A stretch of DNA of 51,194 nucleotides from an uncultured Bacteroidales bacterium (GCA_902775375.1 CACYLU010000016.1:1-51194), one strand, 5' to 3'. Numbered from the stretch's first letter, positions 35,561-45,534 are shown. A program made the numbers and translations. The notes: generated by a model not told the origin, from the letters alone.

Positions 35561-37990
35561 TCAGATGTCTTCCTGCGCTCCTCGCCACCAGTTACCCAAC
35601 TTTAGGTCTTTGATGTCAATGCTTTTCTCGCTCTTACCTTTGAGGTGTTCACTGAAATAATCCACCATCTTCCAATAGAAGTACTCGTTATAGCCTTCAT
35701 ACTGATGACGTTTCTCTGGCAAGATAAGCATATCGAAACGCTTGCCTGCCTTGATGAGTGCATTGACCATGCGGATGGTACCTGCCGGATGCACATTATC
35801 ATCAATATCACCCGTCATGAGCAGCAGATGGCCTTTCAAACGGCTGGCCAACTCTTGGTTAGCAGGAATGTGGATATCGAAATGCACCTTACCATTTTCA
35901 TCGATGCGCTCTGTCACGCCATGGTATTTCTCACTCCAGCTGCGGTTATAAACATTGTTGTCATGGTTGCCGCTGCAAGAAACGGCTACCTTGAAGAAAT
36001 CAGGATAGGTAAGGATGGCAGCCGTACTCATAAAGCCTCCACCACTATGACCTGTGATGCCCACCTTGGTGATGTCCATGAACTTATTCTGTGCACACAG
36101 TTGCTCAATGGCTGCCTTATGGTCTGCCAACGGATAGTCGCGCAGGTTCTGGTAGCCAAAGTCATGATACCACTTCGAGCGACTAGGATGTCCACCTCGC
36201 TGACCCACGCTGATGACAATGAAACCTGCCTGAGCCAAACGATCGGTACGCGGAGAGACACGGTTATAACGCCAGTACGGGCCCTCAGTTTGCGGACCTG
36301 GATAGACATAATCGACAACAGGATATACCATCGTACTGTCAAAGTTGAAAGGTTTGTACATTACGCCGTACAGGTCTGTCACGCCATCAGCCGCCTTTAC
36401 CTTGAACAGTTCAGGGAACTTATAGCCAGCAGCAAAGAGCTGACTGAAATCAGCTTCCTCGAGGGTCATCAGTTTACGGCCTGCATTGTCGAGCAGGTCG
36501 ATAGCAGGCTTGGTATCCACACGAGAGTAATTGTCCACGATATAAGCATGCTGATTGTCCATAAACGAGGTATGGAAATAGTTGCCAGGAGTAAGTAGCT
36601 GCAAGCCAGAGCCGTCAAAGTTTACTTTATATAAGTGCTCATAATACGGAGTGGAATCTCCAGGTTCACGACCATTGGCACTGAAGTAAATCACTTTTTT
36701 GGCTTCATCTACTCCCTTGATGTCTTCCACATGCCAAGCGCCCTTGGTGATGCGATTTATGAGCTTACCTGACTTATCATACAGATACAGGTGTCCCCAT
36801 CCATCACGCTCGCTCCACCAGATAAAGCGGTTGCCCTTGTCTAGTGAAATCAAGTTGCGAGTATCGAGATATGACTGTGGCATACGCTCTTCCAACACTG
36901 GTACGATAGCATCCTGCCCAAAGGTATAAGTGCAGATATCTACTTTCTTGAAGTCGCGGCTCATACGCATCACATAGCACCATTCGGGGTGGTTCTCCCA
37001 TGTGCGTACCTCATTTGGGTCGAAGCTGTAAGCACTACCTTGCTTGCCTGTCAAAATACGCACCACAGGCTCTGTCCAATCACCCAGGCTCACCTCTTTT
37101 TGTGAACGGTTAGCAATGTCAAACACATACATGTGCGGGGTAGCACCCTCTTCGCCTGGCATTTGGTACTTATAGGTTTCCAGTGTTGGACGAGGCTCCG
37201 ACATTACATTAATGACCCACAGGTTCTTGATCTTTCGCTGGTCGCTGATGATGCTCACGAAATACTTGGAGTCAGGACTCCAATAGCCGTTTGCCATCTG
37301 ACGGCGAGAAGTATCTACTTTAGGATCACTGCCATCGCTCACTGTCTTGCGCTCCATTGTGAAGCCAAAGTCCTTGATGCCATCTTTTGACAACTGAATC
37401 TCGGTTATGGTACTGTCCTTAGGATTCTTCTGTATGCGTTCGTAGTCAGCATGACTCATCATATACAGGTTATAGTTCTTGGCATATACCACCCATTGCT
37501 TGTCAGGGCTCACATTGCCGAAACGCTGTGCGGGGCGTTCCTTCTTTTCTTTGCCCAAGTTGGTAAGTTTCTGCTGCACGTATTGGTACTCGTACTTCAC
37601 ACTGTCAACAGTAAACTCGAAGGTGACATTGTCGTCTTTGAGTTTCAAGTCTTTAATAGGTAACTGTTGAGCTGTATATTTCTGCTCACTCTGTTCAGAA
37701 ATCTGTGAAGCAATATCTTCAGTACTAAACAATACGCGCTTTGTGCGTGTGGCAGGATCCACCACATACACATTTTCTCCCTGACTGGTTTTGAAACTAT
37801 ACCAGAAACGGGTAGAACCTTTGAAATAGTTTGGGTGAATACTCAGCGAGAATGTTTTCTGCTCATTCTTGTCAGGCGTCCATGCACGGGCGGCATCATA
37901 CTCTGGCAAGGTGTCATCTTGTGCAAACAGACACACAGGTGTTGTTGCCAGTAAAGCAACAGCCAATAAACAGCTTTTGTAAATTTTCAT
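35561..37990 (-). CDS. exported S9B peptidase, dipeptidyl-peptidase IV type
   Basis: An 809-residue serine peptidase with signal peptide (ending CLFAQ). An eight-bladed beta-propeller (with YVVDPATRTKRVLFST and the WSPDSKYFVSI-type blades) precedes the alpha/beta-hydrolase domain, where the nucleophile Ser lies in GITGHSGGGFMS (about 648), Asp in GDIDDNVHP (about 728) and His in EKRHQYEG (about 762). Expected to cut dipeptides from peptide N-termini in the periplasm. The ATG at 37990 is required because a TATCTTTG box at 38024-38031 lies upstream of it but downstream of Met 38056. Confidence 0.92.
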   Translation of the reverse strand: MKIYKSCLLAVALLATTPVCLFAQDDTLPEYDAARAWTPDKNEQKTFSLSIHPNYFKGSTRFWYSFKTSQGENVYVVDPATRTKRVLFSTEDIASQISEQSEQKYTAQQLPIKDLKLKDDNVTFEFTVDSVKYEYQYVQQKLTNLGKEKKERPAQRFGNVSPDKQWVVYAKNYNLYMMSHADYERIQKNPKDSTITEIQLSKDGIKDFGFTMERKTVSDGSDPKVDTSRRQMANGYWSPDSKYFVSIISDQRKIKNLWVINVMSEPRPTLETYKYQMPGEEGATPHMYVFDIANRSQKEVSLGDWTEPVVRILTGKQGSAYSFDPNEVRTWENHPEWCYVMRMSRDFKKVDICTYTFGQDAIVPVLEERMPQSYLDTRNLISLDKGNRFIWWSERDGWGHLYLYDKSGKLINRITKGAWHVEDIKGVDEAKKVIYFSANGREPGDSTPYYEHLYKVNFDGSGLQLLTPGNYFHTSFMDNQHAYIVDNYSRVDTKPAIDLLDNAGRKLMTLEEADFSQLFAAGYKFPELFKVKAADGVTDLYGVMYKPFNFDSTMVYPVVDYVYPGPQTEGPYWRYNRVSPRTDRLAQAGFIVISVGQRGGHPSRSKWYHDFGYQNLRDYPLADHKAAIEQLCAQNKFMDITKVGITGHSGGGFMSTAAILTYPDFFKVAVSCSGNHDNNVYNRSWSEKYHGVTERIDENGKVHFDIHIPANQELASRLKGHLLLMTGDIDDNVHPAGTIRMVNALIKAGKRFDMLILPEKRHQYEGYNEYFYWKMVDYFSEHLKGKSEKSIDIKDLKLGNWWRGAQEDI

Positions 37991-38023
37991 TGTAAATAGT
38001 ATTTGTATTAATAATAATTGCTG

Positions 38024-38031
38024 CAAAGATA
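38024..38031 (-). promoter_or_regulatory. -7 box of DPP-IV-type gene
   Basis: Minus-strand TATCTTTG about 33 bases upstream of the ATG; it decides between the two possible starts. Confidence 0.55.
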
Positions 38032-38085
38032 ACGGATTTTTACATATAATTTTCATTTTTCAATTACCAATTATTAATTAATGTA

Positions 38086-38094
38086 TATCTTTGC
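38086..38094 (+). promoter_or_regulatory. -7 box of miaA
   Basis: TATCTTTGC ends only 3 bases before the miaA ATG at 38098, so the transcript would start at or next to the start codon. Confidence 0.5.
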
Positions 38095-38097
38095 ATT

Positions 38098-39030
38098 ATG
38101 AAAAAGTACGACTTAATCGCCATATTGGGGCCTACAGCCAGTGGGAAGACTACATTGGCAGCACATCTGGCAGCAAAACTCGATACCGAGATTATCAGTG
38201 CCGACTCACGTCAGGTGTATCGTCGTATGGACTTAGGTACGGGCAAGGACCTGGCTGACTATCTGGTGGAAGGGAAACAAATCCCCTATCACCTGATAGA
38301 CATTGCCGAGCCTGGGACTAAATACAATGTTTATCAGTTTCAGCAGGATTTCATGCAGGCATATAAGGATATCTGCCAACGTGGCAAACTGCCTGTCATG
38401 TGTGGAGGGTCAGGGCTGTATGTAGAATCAGTGTTGCGAGGTTATCAGATGGCTGATGTGCCAGAAAACAAGGAACTGCGCCTACAACTGGAAGGCAAGT
38501 CATTAGAGGAACTGACAGAGATGCTCAAAGTTTACAAGACCTTGCACAACACCACCGATACCGATACTACAAAACGAGCTATCCGTGCGATAGAAATCGA
38601 AGAGTATTATGTAAAACACGGAATCAGACCGACAGCTGAAGGCAACCAACCGTTGTTCCACCCGCTGGTGATTGGTGTGAGCATAGACCGTGAGCTGCGC
38701 AGGGAAAAGATTTCGAGAAGACTACTCCAACGTCTTGACGAAGGTATGGTTGATGAAGTAAGAAACCTGTTGGCAGAAGGCATTGCCCCAGAAGACCTGA
38801 TTTACTACGGACTGGAATATAAGTATCTGACGCTCTATGCAACAGGTCAGCTTAACTATGATCAGATGGTAAGTCAGTTGGAGATAGCTATCCATCAGTT
38901 TGCCAAACGACAGATGACTTGGTTCCGTGGAATGGAACGCCGTGGGGTACAGATTCATTGGATCGAGGCTACCCTGCCGATGGAAGAAAAAGTGAATCAT
39001 ATAATTGAATTATTGAATAGAGATGAATAA
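38098..39030 (+). CDS. miaA: tRNA dimethylallyltransferase MiaA
   Basis: Adds the isopentenyl group to A37 of tRNAs reading UNN codons. The P-loop GPTASGKTT is at residues 11-19, followed by EIISADSRQVYRRMDLGTGK and CGGSGLYVESVL, all diagnostic. The length of 310 is normal. The predicted transcript is almost leaderless. The last 8 bases overlap kdsA, so the two are cotranscribed. Confidence 0.95.
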   Translation: MKKYDLIAILGPTASGKTTLAAHLAAKLDTEIISADSRQVYRRMDLGTGKDLADYLVEGKQIPYHLIDIAEPGTKYNVYQFQQDFMQAYKDICQRGKLPVMCGGSGLYVESVLRGYQMADVPENKELRLQLEGKSLEELTEMLKVYKTLHNTTDTDTTKRAIRAIEIEEYYVKHGIRPTAEGNQPLFHPLVIGVSIDRELRREKISRRLLQRLDEGMVDEVRNLLAEGIAPEDLIYYGLEYKYLTLYATGQLNYDQMVSQLEIAIHQFAKRQMTWFRGMERRGVQIHWIEATLPMEEKVNHIIELLNRDE

Positions 39031-39823
39031 CACGCTGAAGAATAATAAGAATTTCTTTCTGCTGGCAGGTCCATGTGTGATAGAAGGCGAAGACATGGCA
39101 ATGCGTATAGCAGAAAAGGCAGTAGGCATTACAGAGAAGTTGCAGATACCCTACGCCTTTAAGGGCAGTTATCGCAAGGCAAACAGAAGCAGGCTCGACT
39201 CGTTTACGGGCATTGGTGACGAGAAGGCATTGAAGATTCTTCGCAAAGTAAAGGAAACATTCGGCATCCCGGTAGTGACCGATATCCATACCGAGCCCGA
39301 AGCAGAGATGGCAGCAGAATATGTGGACATCCTGCAAATTCCTGCGTTCTTATGCAGACAGACTACCCTATTGGTAGCAGCTGCCAAGACCGGCAAGGTC
39401 GTAAATATCAAAAAGGGTCAGTTCCTTTCTCCACAAGCCATGCAGTTTGCCGCTCAGAAAGTGGTGGAGATGGGCAATCCCAATGTGATGTTGACGGAAC
39501 GCGGCACCACCTTTGGCTACCAAGATTTGGTGGTTGATTTTCGTAGCATCCCCGAAATGCAGGCCTTTGGTTTCCCAGTGGTACTGGATTGCACGCACTC
39601 TTTACAGCAGCCCAATCAAGTTGGAGGTGTTACTGGTGGTATGCCTCAGCTCATTAGTACCATTGCAAAAGCAGGAATTGCCGTGGGAGCTGACGGTCTC
39701 TTCATCGAAACACACGAAGACCCTTCTGTGGCAAAGAGTGATGGGGCCAACATGCTGAAGTTGGAATATCTAGAAGATTTATTAACCCGATTGGTAAGAA
39801 TTAGAGAAGCGTTAACTAATTGA
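39023..39823 (+). CDS. kdsA: 3-deoxy-8-phosphooctulonate synthase KdsA
   Basis: Condenses arabinose-5-phosphate and PEP to Kdo-8-phosphate for lipopolysaccharide inner core. Hallmarks: LLAGPCVIEGE (residues 13-23), FKGSYRKANRSR, IPAFLCRQTTLL, ERGTTFGYQDLVVDFRS and DCTHSLQQPN. The length of 266 is normal. The start overlaps miaA by 8 bases; the next gene follows after 21 bases that hold degenerate ATTGATA heptads. Confidence 0.97.
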   Translation: MNNTLKNNKNFFLLAGPCVIEGEDMAMRIAEKAVGITEKLQIPYAFKGSYRKANRSRLDSFTGIGDEKALKILRKVKETFGIPVVTDIHTEPEAEMAAEYVDILQIPAFLCRQTTLLVAAAKTGKVVNIKKGQFLSPQAMQFAAQKVVEMGNPNVMLTERGTTFGYQDLVVDFRSIPEMQAFGFPVVLDCTHSLQQPNQVGGVTGGMPQLISTIAKAGIAVGADGLFIETHEDPSVAKSDGANMLKLEYLEDLLTRLVRIREALTN

Positions 39824-39844
39824 TAATTGAAAATTATAATAACT

Positions 39845-42688
39845 ATGAAAAGTTTTTTGAGAATAATGTTTGGGGCCATAGCGTTGATTATACTCAGCGG
39901 TCAGTGGTTGACGGTCAATGCACAGGAGATGCAATTGCCTCCTATCCCTGTAGATCCAGCAGTTAGGATTGGTCATTTGGATAATGGCCTGACGTATTAT
40001 ATCCGTCATAACGAGAAACCCGAAAATCGAGTAGAATTCTATATCGCTCAAAAGGTGGGTTCCATCCAAGAGGAGCCCCGCCAGCGTGGTTTGGCACACT
40101 TTCTGGAGCACATGGCCTTCAATGGCACAAAGAATTTCCCTGGTAACGAGAAAGGCAAGGGCATCGTGGACTGGTGTGAGAGTCATGCCATCAAGTTTGG
40201 TACCAACCTCAATGCCTATACCAGTGTTGATGAGACTGTGTATAACATCAGTAACGTACCAACCGACAATACGGCGGTACTTGACTCGTGCCTGCTGATA
40301 TTGCACGACTGGAGCAACTATGTATTACTGGAAGACGAGGAAATAGACAAGGAGCGTGGTGTGATCCGTGAAGAGTGGCGAAGCCGCAACAGTGGGTTGC
40401 TGCGTGTCTATACTGACGCACAGGAAACCATGTACCCTGGTTCAAAATATGCCGACTGTATGCCAATCGGCAACATCGACGTGGTGAACAATTTCCCCTA
40501 CCAAGATCTGCGCGACTACTACAACTTGTGGTATCATCCAGACCTGCAGGGTATCATCATTGTAGGCGACATTAATGTCGATGAGATGGAAGGTAAAGTA
40601 AAGGCATTGTTCAGTGAAATTCCCAAGGCTACAGGCAAGCCTGAGCGCATCTATTATCCCGTGTCAGACAATGATGCACCTATAATATATATAGGTAATG
40701 ACAAAGAGGTGAGTACCCCTAACGTGCAGATATTCTTCAAACATGATGCCACCACTAACGAGGAGAAAGAGAGCATGGCGTATCTGCTGCAGACCTACAT
40801 GCTGTCGATGGTAAGCAGCATGCTTGATGAACGTTTCGAGGAGATGACACAACAGGCCAACCCTCCTTTCAACGGTGCTGGTTCAGATTACGGTGATTAT
40901 TTCCTGAGTAAGACCAAGGAAGCATTCAACGTGACTGTGATTACCAAGGCCGACGGCATCGAGACAGGCTTGCAGGCAGCACTGACAGAGATTGAGCGCA
41001 TGAAGCGTTTTGGCTTCACTGCTTCTGAATATGAGCGTGCCCGTGCCAACTATTTGCAGCGCTTGGAGTCTGCTTATAAGGAGCACAACAACACACAGAA
41101 CGCTAACTTCGTGAATGAATATGTGCAGCATTTCCTCAATAACGAGCCAATCCCCGGCATTGAGCAGGAATACAGCATCATGCAGCAAATAGCTCCCAAC
41201 ATACCAGTGGAAGCAATCAACGCCCTCGTTCAGCAGCAGTTGATTCCCGACAACAATCGTGTGGTGTTCATCGCCGTACCTGAGTCGGCTGTTGACAAAT
41301 GCCCTACGAAGGAACAGGTACTGAACATGCTGAACGGCATGAGCCAACTGCAAGTAGAAGCATACGTTGATAATGTTTCTGACGAACCGCTGGTGAGCGA
41401 CATCCCGGCAACGGGGAAGATTGTCAAAGAAGAGACTGGCATGTATGGTTCTACCAAATTGACACTGAACAACGGTGTGCAAGTCTATATCAAGAAAACC
41501 GACTTCAAGGAAGACGAGATACGTATGCGCGCAGTAAGTCCTGGTGGTACTACCCAGTTTGACGACAAAGACAAGCTGGAGATGGAGGTACTGGATGACC
41601 TGGGCAGCATTGGTGGCTTGGGTAATTTCAGTCAGACTGAGCTAACCAAGCAGCTGGCAGGCAAGAAGGTAACGCTCAGTGCTTCTGTCACCTCACAACG
41701 CGAGACACTGGGAGGCAACAGCTCACCAAAAGACTTTGAAACCATGCTGCAACTGGTTTATCTGCGTTTCCAACAGCCTCGCATGGATGCAGATGCATTT
41801 GAATCGTACAAGACACGTATGAAGGCACAGTTGGAGAATGCCAAAGCCAATCCTCTCTCTACCATCAACGATACCATCAGCATTGCCATGTTTGGACATC
41901 ACCCACGCATAGTCATGATGCAGCCTGAGATGGTAGACCAGATCAACTACCAGCGTGGCTTGGACATGTTTGCTGATCGCTTTGCAGATGCCAGCGACTT
42001 CACCTTCTTCTTCGTCGGCAATATCGATGTGGATGCTATGAAGCCACTGATTGCCCAGTACCTCGGTGCATTGCCTGACAAGCAGCGCAAAGAGGCTGCC
42101 ATCGATCGCAAACTGGACATCCTGCCCGGTACACGTATCAAGGAATATGCCAAGGAGATGCAGACCCCAATGGCTACCACCATCATGGTCTATTCTGGCA
42201 AGGAGAGCTACAACCTGCGCAACAATGTACTGATGGATTTCCTGACGCAGGCACTCGATATGGTGTTTACCGATGAGGTGCGCGAGAAAGAAGGTGGTAC
42301 CTATGGTGTGAACTCCTACGGCTCACTCAACAAATATCCTCACGAAGAGGCCATGATGCAGATTGTATATCAGACTGACCCAACGAAGAAGGAGAAGTTG
42401 AACACCCTGATTGACGAACTGGTTAAGAAGATGGCTGCCGAAGGTCCTTCATCAGAGCAGATGCAGAAGGTGCGCGACTACATGGTGAAGCAGTACAACG
42501 ACAACCAAAAAGAGAATAGCTATTGGATTAGCTCCCTGGACGAGTATTACTACACCGGCATTGACTTCAACGCTGACTACCTGAGTATTGTAAATAGTGT
42601 AACGGCTGCTGATGTCAAGGCTTTTGCCACTGACCTTATCCAGCAAGGCAACAAGGTAACGGTGGTGCTGACAACAATTGATAATTGA
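39845..42688 (+). CDS. exported M16-family metallopeptidase
   Basis: A 947-residue pitrilysin-type peptidase. The signal peptide ends NAQ (about residue 27). The inverted zinc motif HFLEH is at residues 85-89, with the distal Glu in the region EEIDKERGVIREEW. Two M16 halves follow; the C-terminal half lacks HxxEH, as usual. It probably degrades peptides in the periplasm. The gene ends within a heptad repeat (last codons ACAATTGATAATTGA). ATG 39845 begins the signal peptide. It leads into the DUF5687/ABC pair. Confidence 0.9.
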   Translation: MKSFLRIMFGAIALIILSGQWLTVNAQEMQLPPIPVDPAVRIGHLDNGLTYYIRHNEKPENRVEFYIAQKVGSIQEEPRQRGLAHFLEHMAFNGTKNFPGNEKGKGIVDWCESHAIKFGTNLNAYTSVDETVYNISNVPTDNTAVLDSCLLILHDWSNYVLLEDEEIDKERGVIREEWRSRNSGLLRVYTDAQETMYPGSKYADCMPIGNIDVVNNFPYQDLRDYYNLWYHPDLQGIIIVGDINVDEMEGKVKALFSEIPKATGKPERIYYPVSDNDAPIIYIGNDKEVSTPNVQIFFKHDATTNEEKESMAYLLQTYMLSMVSSMLDERFEEMTQQANPPFNGAGSDYGDYFLSKTKEAFNVTVITKADGIETGLQAALTEIERMKRFGFTASEYERARANYLQRLESAYKEHNNTQNANFVNEYVQHFLNNEPIPGIEQEYSIMQQIAPNIPVEAINALVQQQLIPDNNRVVFIAVPESAVDKCPTKEQVLNMLNGMSQLQVEAYVDNVSDEPLVSDIPATGKIVKEETGMYGSTKLTLNNGVQVYIKKTDFKEDEIRMRAVSPGGTTQFDDKDKLEMEVLDDLGSIGGLGNFSQTELTKQLAGKKVTLSASVTSQRETLGGNSSPKDFETMLQLVYLRFQQPRMDADAFESYKTRMKAQLENAKANPLSTINDTISIAMFGHHPRIVMMQPEMVDQINYQRGLDMFADRFADASDFTFFFVGNIDVDAMKPLIAQYLGALPDKQRKEAAIDRKLDILPGTRIKEYAKEMQTPMATTIMVYSGKESYNLRNNVLMDFLTQALDMVFTDEVREKEGGTYGVNSYGSLNKYPHEEAMMQIVYQTDPTKKEKLNTLIDELVKKMAAEGPSSEQMQKVRDYMVKQYNDNQKENSYWISSLDEYYYTGIDFNADYLSIVNSVTAADVKAFATDLIQQGNKVTVVLTTIDN

Positions 42689-42714
42689 TAATTGATAATT
42701 GACAATTGATAATT
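42677..42714 (+). repeat. ATTGATA heptad tandem repeat
   Basis: Five head-to-tail 7-mers (three ATTGATA, one ATTGACA, one ATTGATA) plus ATT. The first copies encode the C-terminus and stop of the M16 peptidase. The same heptads recur at 46769-46803. Confidence 0.75.
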
Positions 42715-42726
42715 ATCCATTAAATA

Positions 42727-44211
42727 ATGAATTTATTTCTTGAATTACGACGTCATGACAAGCTGAGTAATAAGCGCAGTCCGTTTTATGAGCAGAGCCA
42801 GGTAGCCCAGTTCTTCATCTACCTGGCTGCGGCGTTCTACGTATGCTATCTCATCTTGTTTGGTGTGATGTTCGCCTTCATCATGGATGACGGGGCGAAA
42901 GAGGCCTATCATTATATCAATTCGGGCCTGTTCATCTTCTTCGCCATCGATTTCCTGATGCGCTTTGGCTTTCAGAAACTCCCCACACAGGAGATAAAGC
43001 CCTACATACTGCTGCCCATCAAACGCAGCAGCTTGATTGATGTCTTACTAGTGCGGTCGGCACTGAGCAGCTACAACCTCTTCTGGCTGTTCTTCTTCGT
43101 GCCTTTCGCCATCCTCACGGTCACCAAGTTCTATGGCATCTGGGGAGTCATCACCTATTGCTTTGGCATCTGGCTCATCGCGGTAGCCAACAACTACTGG
43201 TTCCAGCTTTGCAAACTGTTGCTGGGTGAGAAGTTCTGGTGGTTCCTGCTGCCTTTGGCATTCTGGGGTGCTATCATTGGATTGGCTTTTGCCGATTTTG
43301 ATCCTTTGTATAATTTCCATCTGGAGGTAGGTGAAGGGTTGATACAAGGTAATATCCTTACCTTTATCGGACTGTTGGCGCTGATAGCTGCATTGTTTTT
43401 CATCAACCGTTGGCTCATTGGCAAGCTGATGTATAATGAGATGAACAAGGTGGCTGACACCAAGGTAAAGCATGTCAGTGAGTATAAATTCTTCGACCGC
43501 TTCGGAGAGATTGGCGAGTACATGCGACTGGAGTTGAAGATGCTGACACGTAACAAAGTGAGTCGCCAGCAACTGATATCCATCTCCGTATTGGTGATTG
43601 TATTCTCACTGCTGATAAGTTTCTCTGATGTGTATGAAGGCTCGTTCCAAGACTTCCTCGTCATCTACAATTTCGTGATATTCGGCACCATGTTCCTCAG
43701 TATGCTGATGAGCTTTGAAGGCAATTATATCGACGGACTGATGAGTCGCAAGGAGAGCATCTATACACTGCTGAGGGCCAAATACTACATCTATTCGGTG
43801 GCGATGCTCATTCCCCTATTGTTTATGTTGCCCGCTGTTTTTACTGGCAAGGTACTCTTCCTGACGTGTCTGGCCTGGATGCTGTTTACCTGTGGTGCCG
43901 TGTTCTGCTGCTATTTCCAGTTGGCAGTCTATAACAACCGCACCATCCCGATGAACGAGAAAATGACCAACCGCAACTATATGGGCTCGGGCAAGCAAAA
44001 CATCATCTCGCTGGTGGTGTTCGGTGTTCCCATCACCTTAGGACTGGCACTGAAAGGCATCTTGGGAGAGATGTGGATGGCCATCATTGTACTGACGGTG
44101 GGTGTAGCTTTTATGCTCACTTCTAACCTTTGGATCATGAACGTATATAAGCGTTTTATGAAGCGCAGGTATATTAATATGGAAGGATTTAGAGACTCAA
44201 GACAGAAATAA
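42727..44211 (+). CDS. DUF5687-family ABC permease
   Basis: A 494-residue inner-membrane protein with about 12 hydrophobic helices and the start MNLFLELRRHDKLSNKRSP, typical of DUF5687. This family is paired with an ABC ATPase and behaves as the permease of an ABC-2-like exporter. The ATPase gene follows 9 bases after its stop. The transported substrate is unknown; linkage with an exported M16 peptidase suggests peptide or protein handling, but that is inference. Confidence 0.8.
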   Translation: MNLFLELRRHDKLSNKRSPFYEQSQVAQFFIYLAAAFYVCYLILFGVMFAFIMDDGAKEAYHYINSGLFIFFAIDFLMRFGFQKLPTQEIKPYILLPIKRSSLIDVLLVRSALSSYNLFWLFFFVPFAILTVTKFYGIWGVITYCFGIWLIAVANNYWFQLCKLLLGEKFWWFLLPLAFWGAIIGLAFADFDPLYNFHLEVGEGLIQGNILTFIGLLALIAALFFINRWLIGKLMYNEMNKVADTKVKHVSEYKFFDRFGEIGEYMRLELKMLTRNKVSRQQLISISVLVIVFSLLISFSDVYEGSFQDFLVIYNFVIFGTMFLSMLMSFEGNYIDGLMSRKESIYTLLRAKYYIYSVAMLIPLLFMLPAVFTGKVLFLTCLAWMLFTCGAVFCCYFQLAVYNNRTIPMNEKMTNRNYMGSGKQNIISLVVFGVPITLGLALKGILGEMWMAIIVLTVGVAFMLTSNLWIMNVYKRFMKRRYINMEGFRDSRQK

Positions 44212-44220
44212 TTGAAGATT

Positions 44221-45039
44221 ATGATTACTATAAATAATTTGCTGAAGCAGTTTGGCGAGACAAAAGCCGTAGATATTGACAACTATGTCATCAACCAGGG
44301 TGATATGCTGGGATTGGTGGGCAATAACGGAGCAGGTAAAACCACCCTCTTCCGCTTGATACTTGATTTGTTGCAGGCTGACAACGGTAATGTTACCATC
44401 GACGACATTGACGTGAGTAAGAGTGAAGACTGGAAGAAGACCACTGGAGAGTTCATCGACGATGGGTTCCTGATTGACTACCTCACCCCTGAAGAGTATT
44501 TTTATTTCATCGGCAAGGTCTATGGACTGAGTAAGCAGGAGGTGGACGAACGCCTCCAGCCATTTGAGCATTTCATGAATGGTGAGGTCATTGGGCAGAA
44601 AAAATACATCCGCAACTATTCTGCCGGCAACAAGCAGAAGATAGGCATCATCAGTGCCATGATCCATCACCCCCAGTTGCTGATATTGGATGAGCCCTTC
44701 AACTTCCTTGACCCCACCTCACAGTCGGTCATCAAGCAGCTGCTGAAGAAGTACCACGAAGAGCACAATGCCACCGTCATCATTTCTTCTCACAACCTGA
44801 ATCATACAGTGGATATTTGCTCACGCATCGCCCTCATGGAGCATGGCAAGATTATCCGTGACCTGGTAAATGAGAACAACTCTGCCGAGCAGGAGCTGGA
44901 AGACTACTTTAACGCAGGCGTTGAGGAGATAACAGAGGAAGTTCCCATACATTCAGAAGAAGAGGCTGCAAGTGTTGCCGAAGATGCAGCTCCAGAAGAA
45001 ACTCCTGCTGTTGCAGGAGACACAGCAGCTCAAGATTGA
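44221..45039 (+). CDS. ABC transporter ATP-binding protein
   Basis: A 272-residue ATPase: Walker A GNNGAGKTT (34-42), signature YSAGNKQKIG (about 133-142), Walker B LLILDEPFNFLDPT (about 153-166) and switch His in IISSHNL. The C-terminus adds a Glu/Ala-rich tail (EEVPIHSEEEAASVAEDAAP) not seen in typical ABC-2 ATPases. It pairs with the DUF5687 permease. The ATG at 44221 is chosen over 44212, since the fold starts at MITINNLLKQFG. Confidence 0.92.
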   Translation: MITINNLLKQFGETKAVDIDNYVINQGDMLGLVGNNGAGKTTLFRLILDLLQADNGNVTIDDIDVSKSEDWKKTTGEFIDDGFLIDYLTPEEYFYFIGKVYGLSKQEVDERLQPFEHFMNGEVIGQKKYIRNYSAGNKQKIGIISAMIHHPQLLILDEPFNFLDPTSQSVIKQLLKKYHEEHNATVIISSHNLNHTVDICSRIALMEHGKIIRDLVNENNSAEQELEDYFNAGVEEITEEVPIHSEEEAASVAEDAAPEETPAVAGDTAAQD

Positions 45040-45086
45040 GTGACAGCGATTGAATAAGTACTTCTCTCTAGCTTGAATAACCTTAA

Positions 45087-45117
45087 TATCCCCGCCAAAT
45101 TGGCGGGGATACTTTTG
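45087..45117 (+). terminator. terminator after ABC operon
   Basis: TATCCCCGCCA pairs exactly with TGGCGGGGATA around AAT, followed by CTTTTGTT. It marks the border between the chromosomal operon and the accessory cassette. Confidence 0.8.
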
Positions 45118-45534
45118 TTATCCAAATAACTGCCGATATTCCGACACATCGAAGCATGGGCAGGGCTTGTCGGGATTCAACTCGTGATGCGCCACAATCA
45201 AGGCATGCGGATAATCATCTTTCAGCCTTGCCAACAGGCCGAGCAATGCCATCTCTTGCGCCCCAGTACGGGTGTCGGCATACTGGCCGTGGCAATCCAG
45301 TCCACCCTCCAGGCAGATGCCGATGCTGTGGTTGTTGTGGTGCTCACAATGCGCACCAATCTTTTCGATGGGGCGACCCTCCACCACCTTGCCGTCACGC
45401 TCTATATAGAAATGGTAGCCAATGTCCTTGAAGTGAGGTCTCTTCATATGGTCACGTTTGCAGTCCTCAGCAGTGTAACGCTGGTTTTCTCTCGTCGCAC
45501 TGCAATGCAGTATAATCAGTGTAATTGTTCTCAT
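45118..45534 (-). CDS. N-acetylmuramoyl-L-alanine amidase (amidase_2)
   Basis: A 138-residue T7-lysozyme-like amidase that cuts the muramic acid-peptide bond. Zinc ligands are visible as His10 (LIILHCSAT), His116/117 (VAHHELNP) and a Cys at 125/127 (DKPCPCF). The catalytic region GYHFYIERDGKVVEGRP is intact. There is no signal peptide, so release would need a holin or lysis. It is the last gene of a leftward unit after the smalltalk peptide, as in the recurrent Bacteroidales cassette. ATG 45534 is chosen because 45555 adds an unrelated leader. Confidence 0.9.
   Translation of the reverse strand: MRTITLIILHCSATRENQRYTAEDCKRDHMKRPHFKDIGYHFYIERDGKVVEGRPIEKIGAHCEHHNNHSIGICLEGGLDCHGQYADTRTGAQEMALLGLLARLKDDYPHALIVAHHELNPDKPCPCFDVSEYRQLFG

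Noticed and set aside
35645-36598. 317-codon open frame on the plus strand
   Set aside because: Lies wholly antisense inside the DPP-IV-type peptidase gene, whose catalytic motifs are certain.
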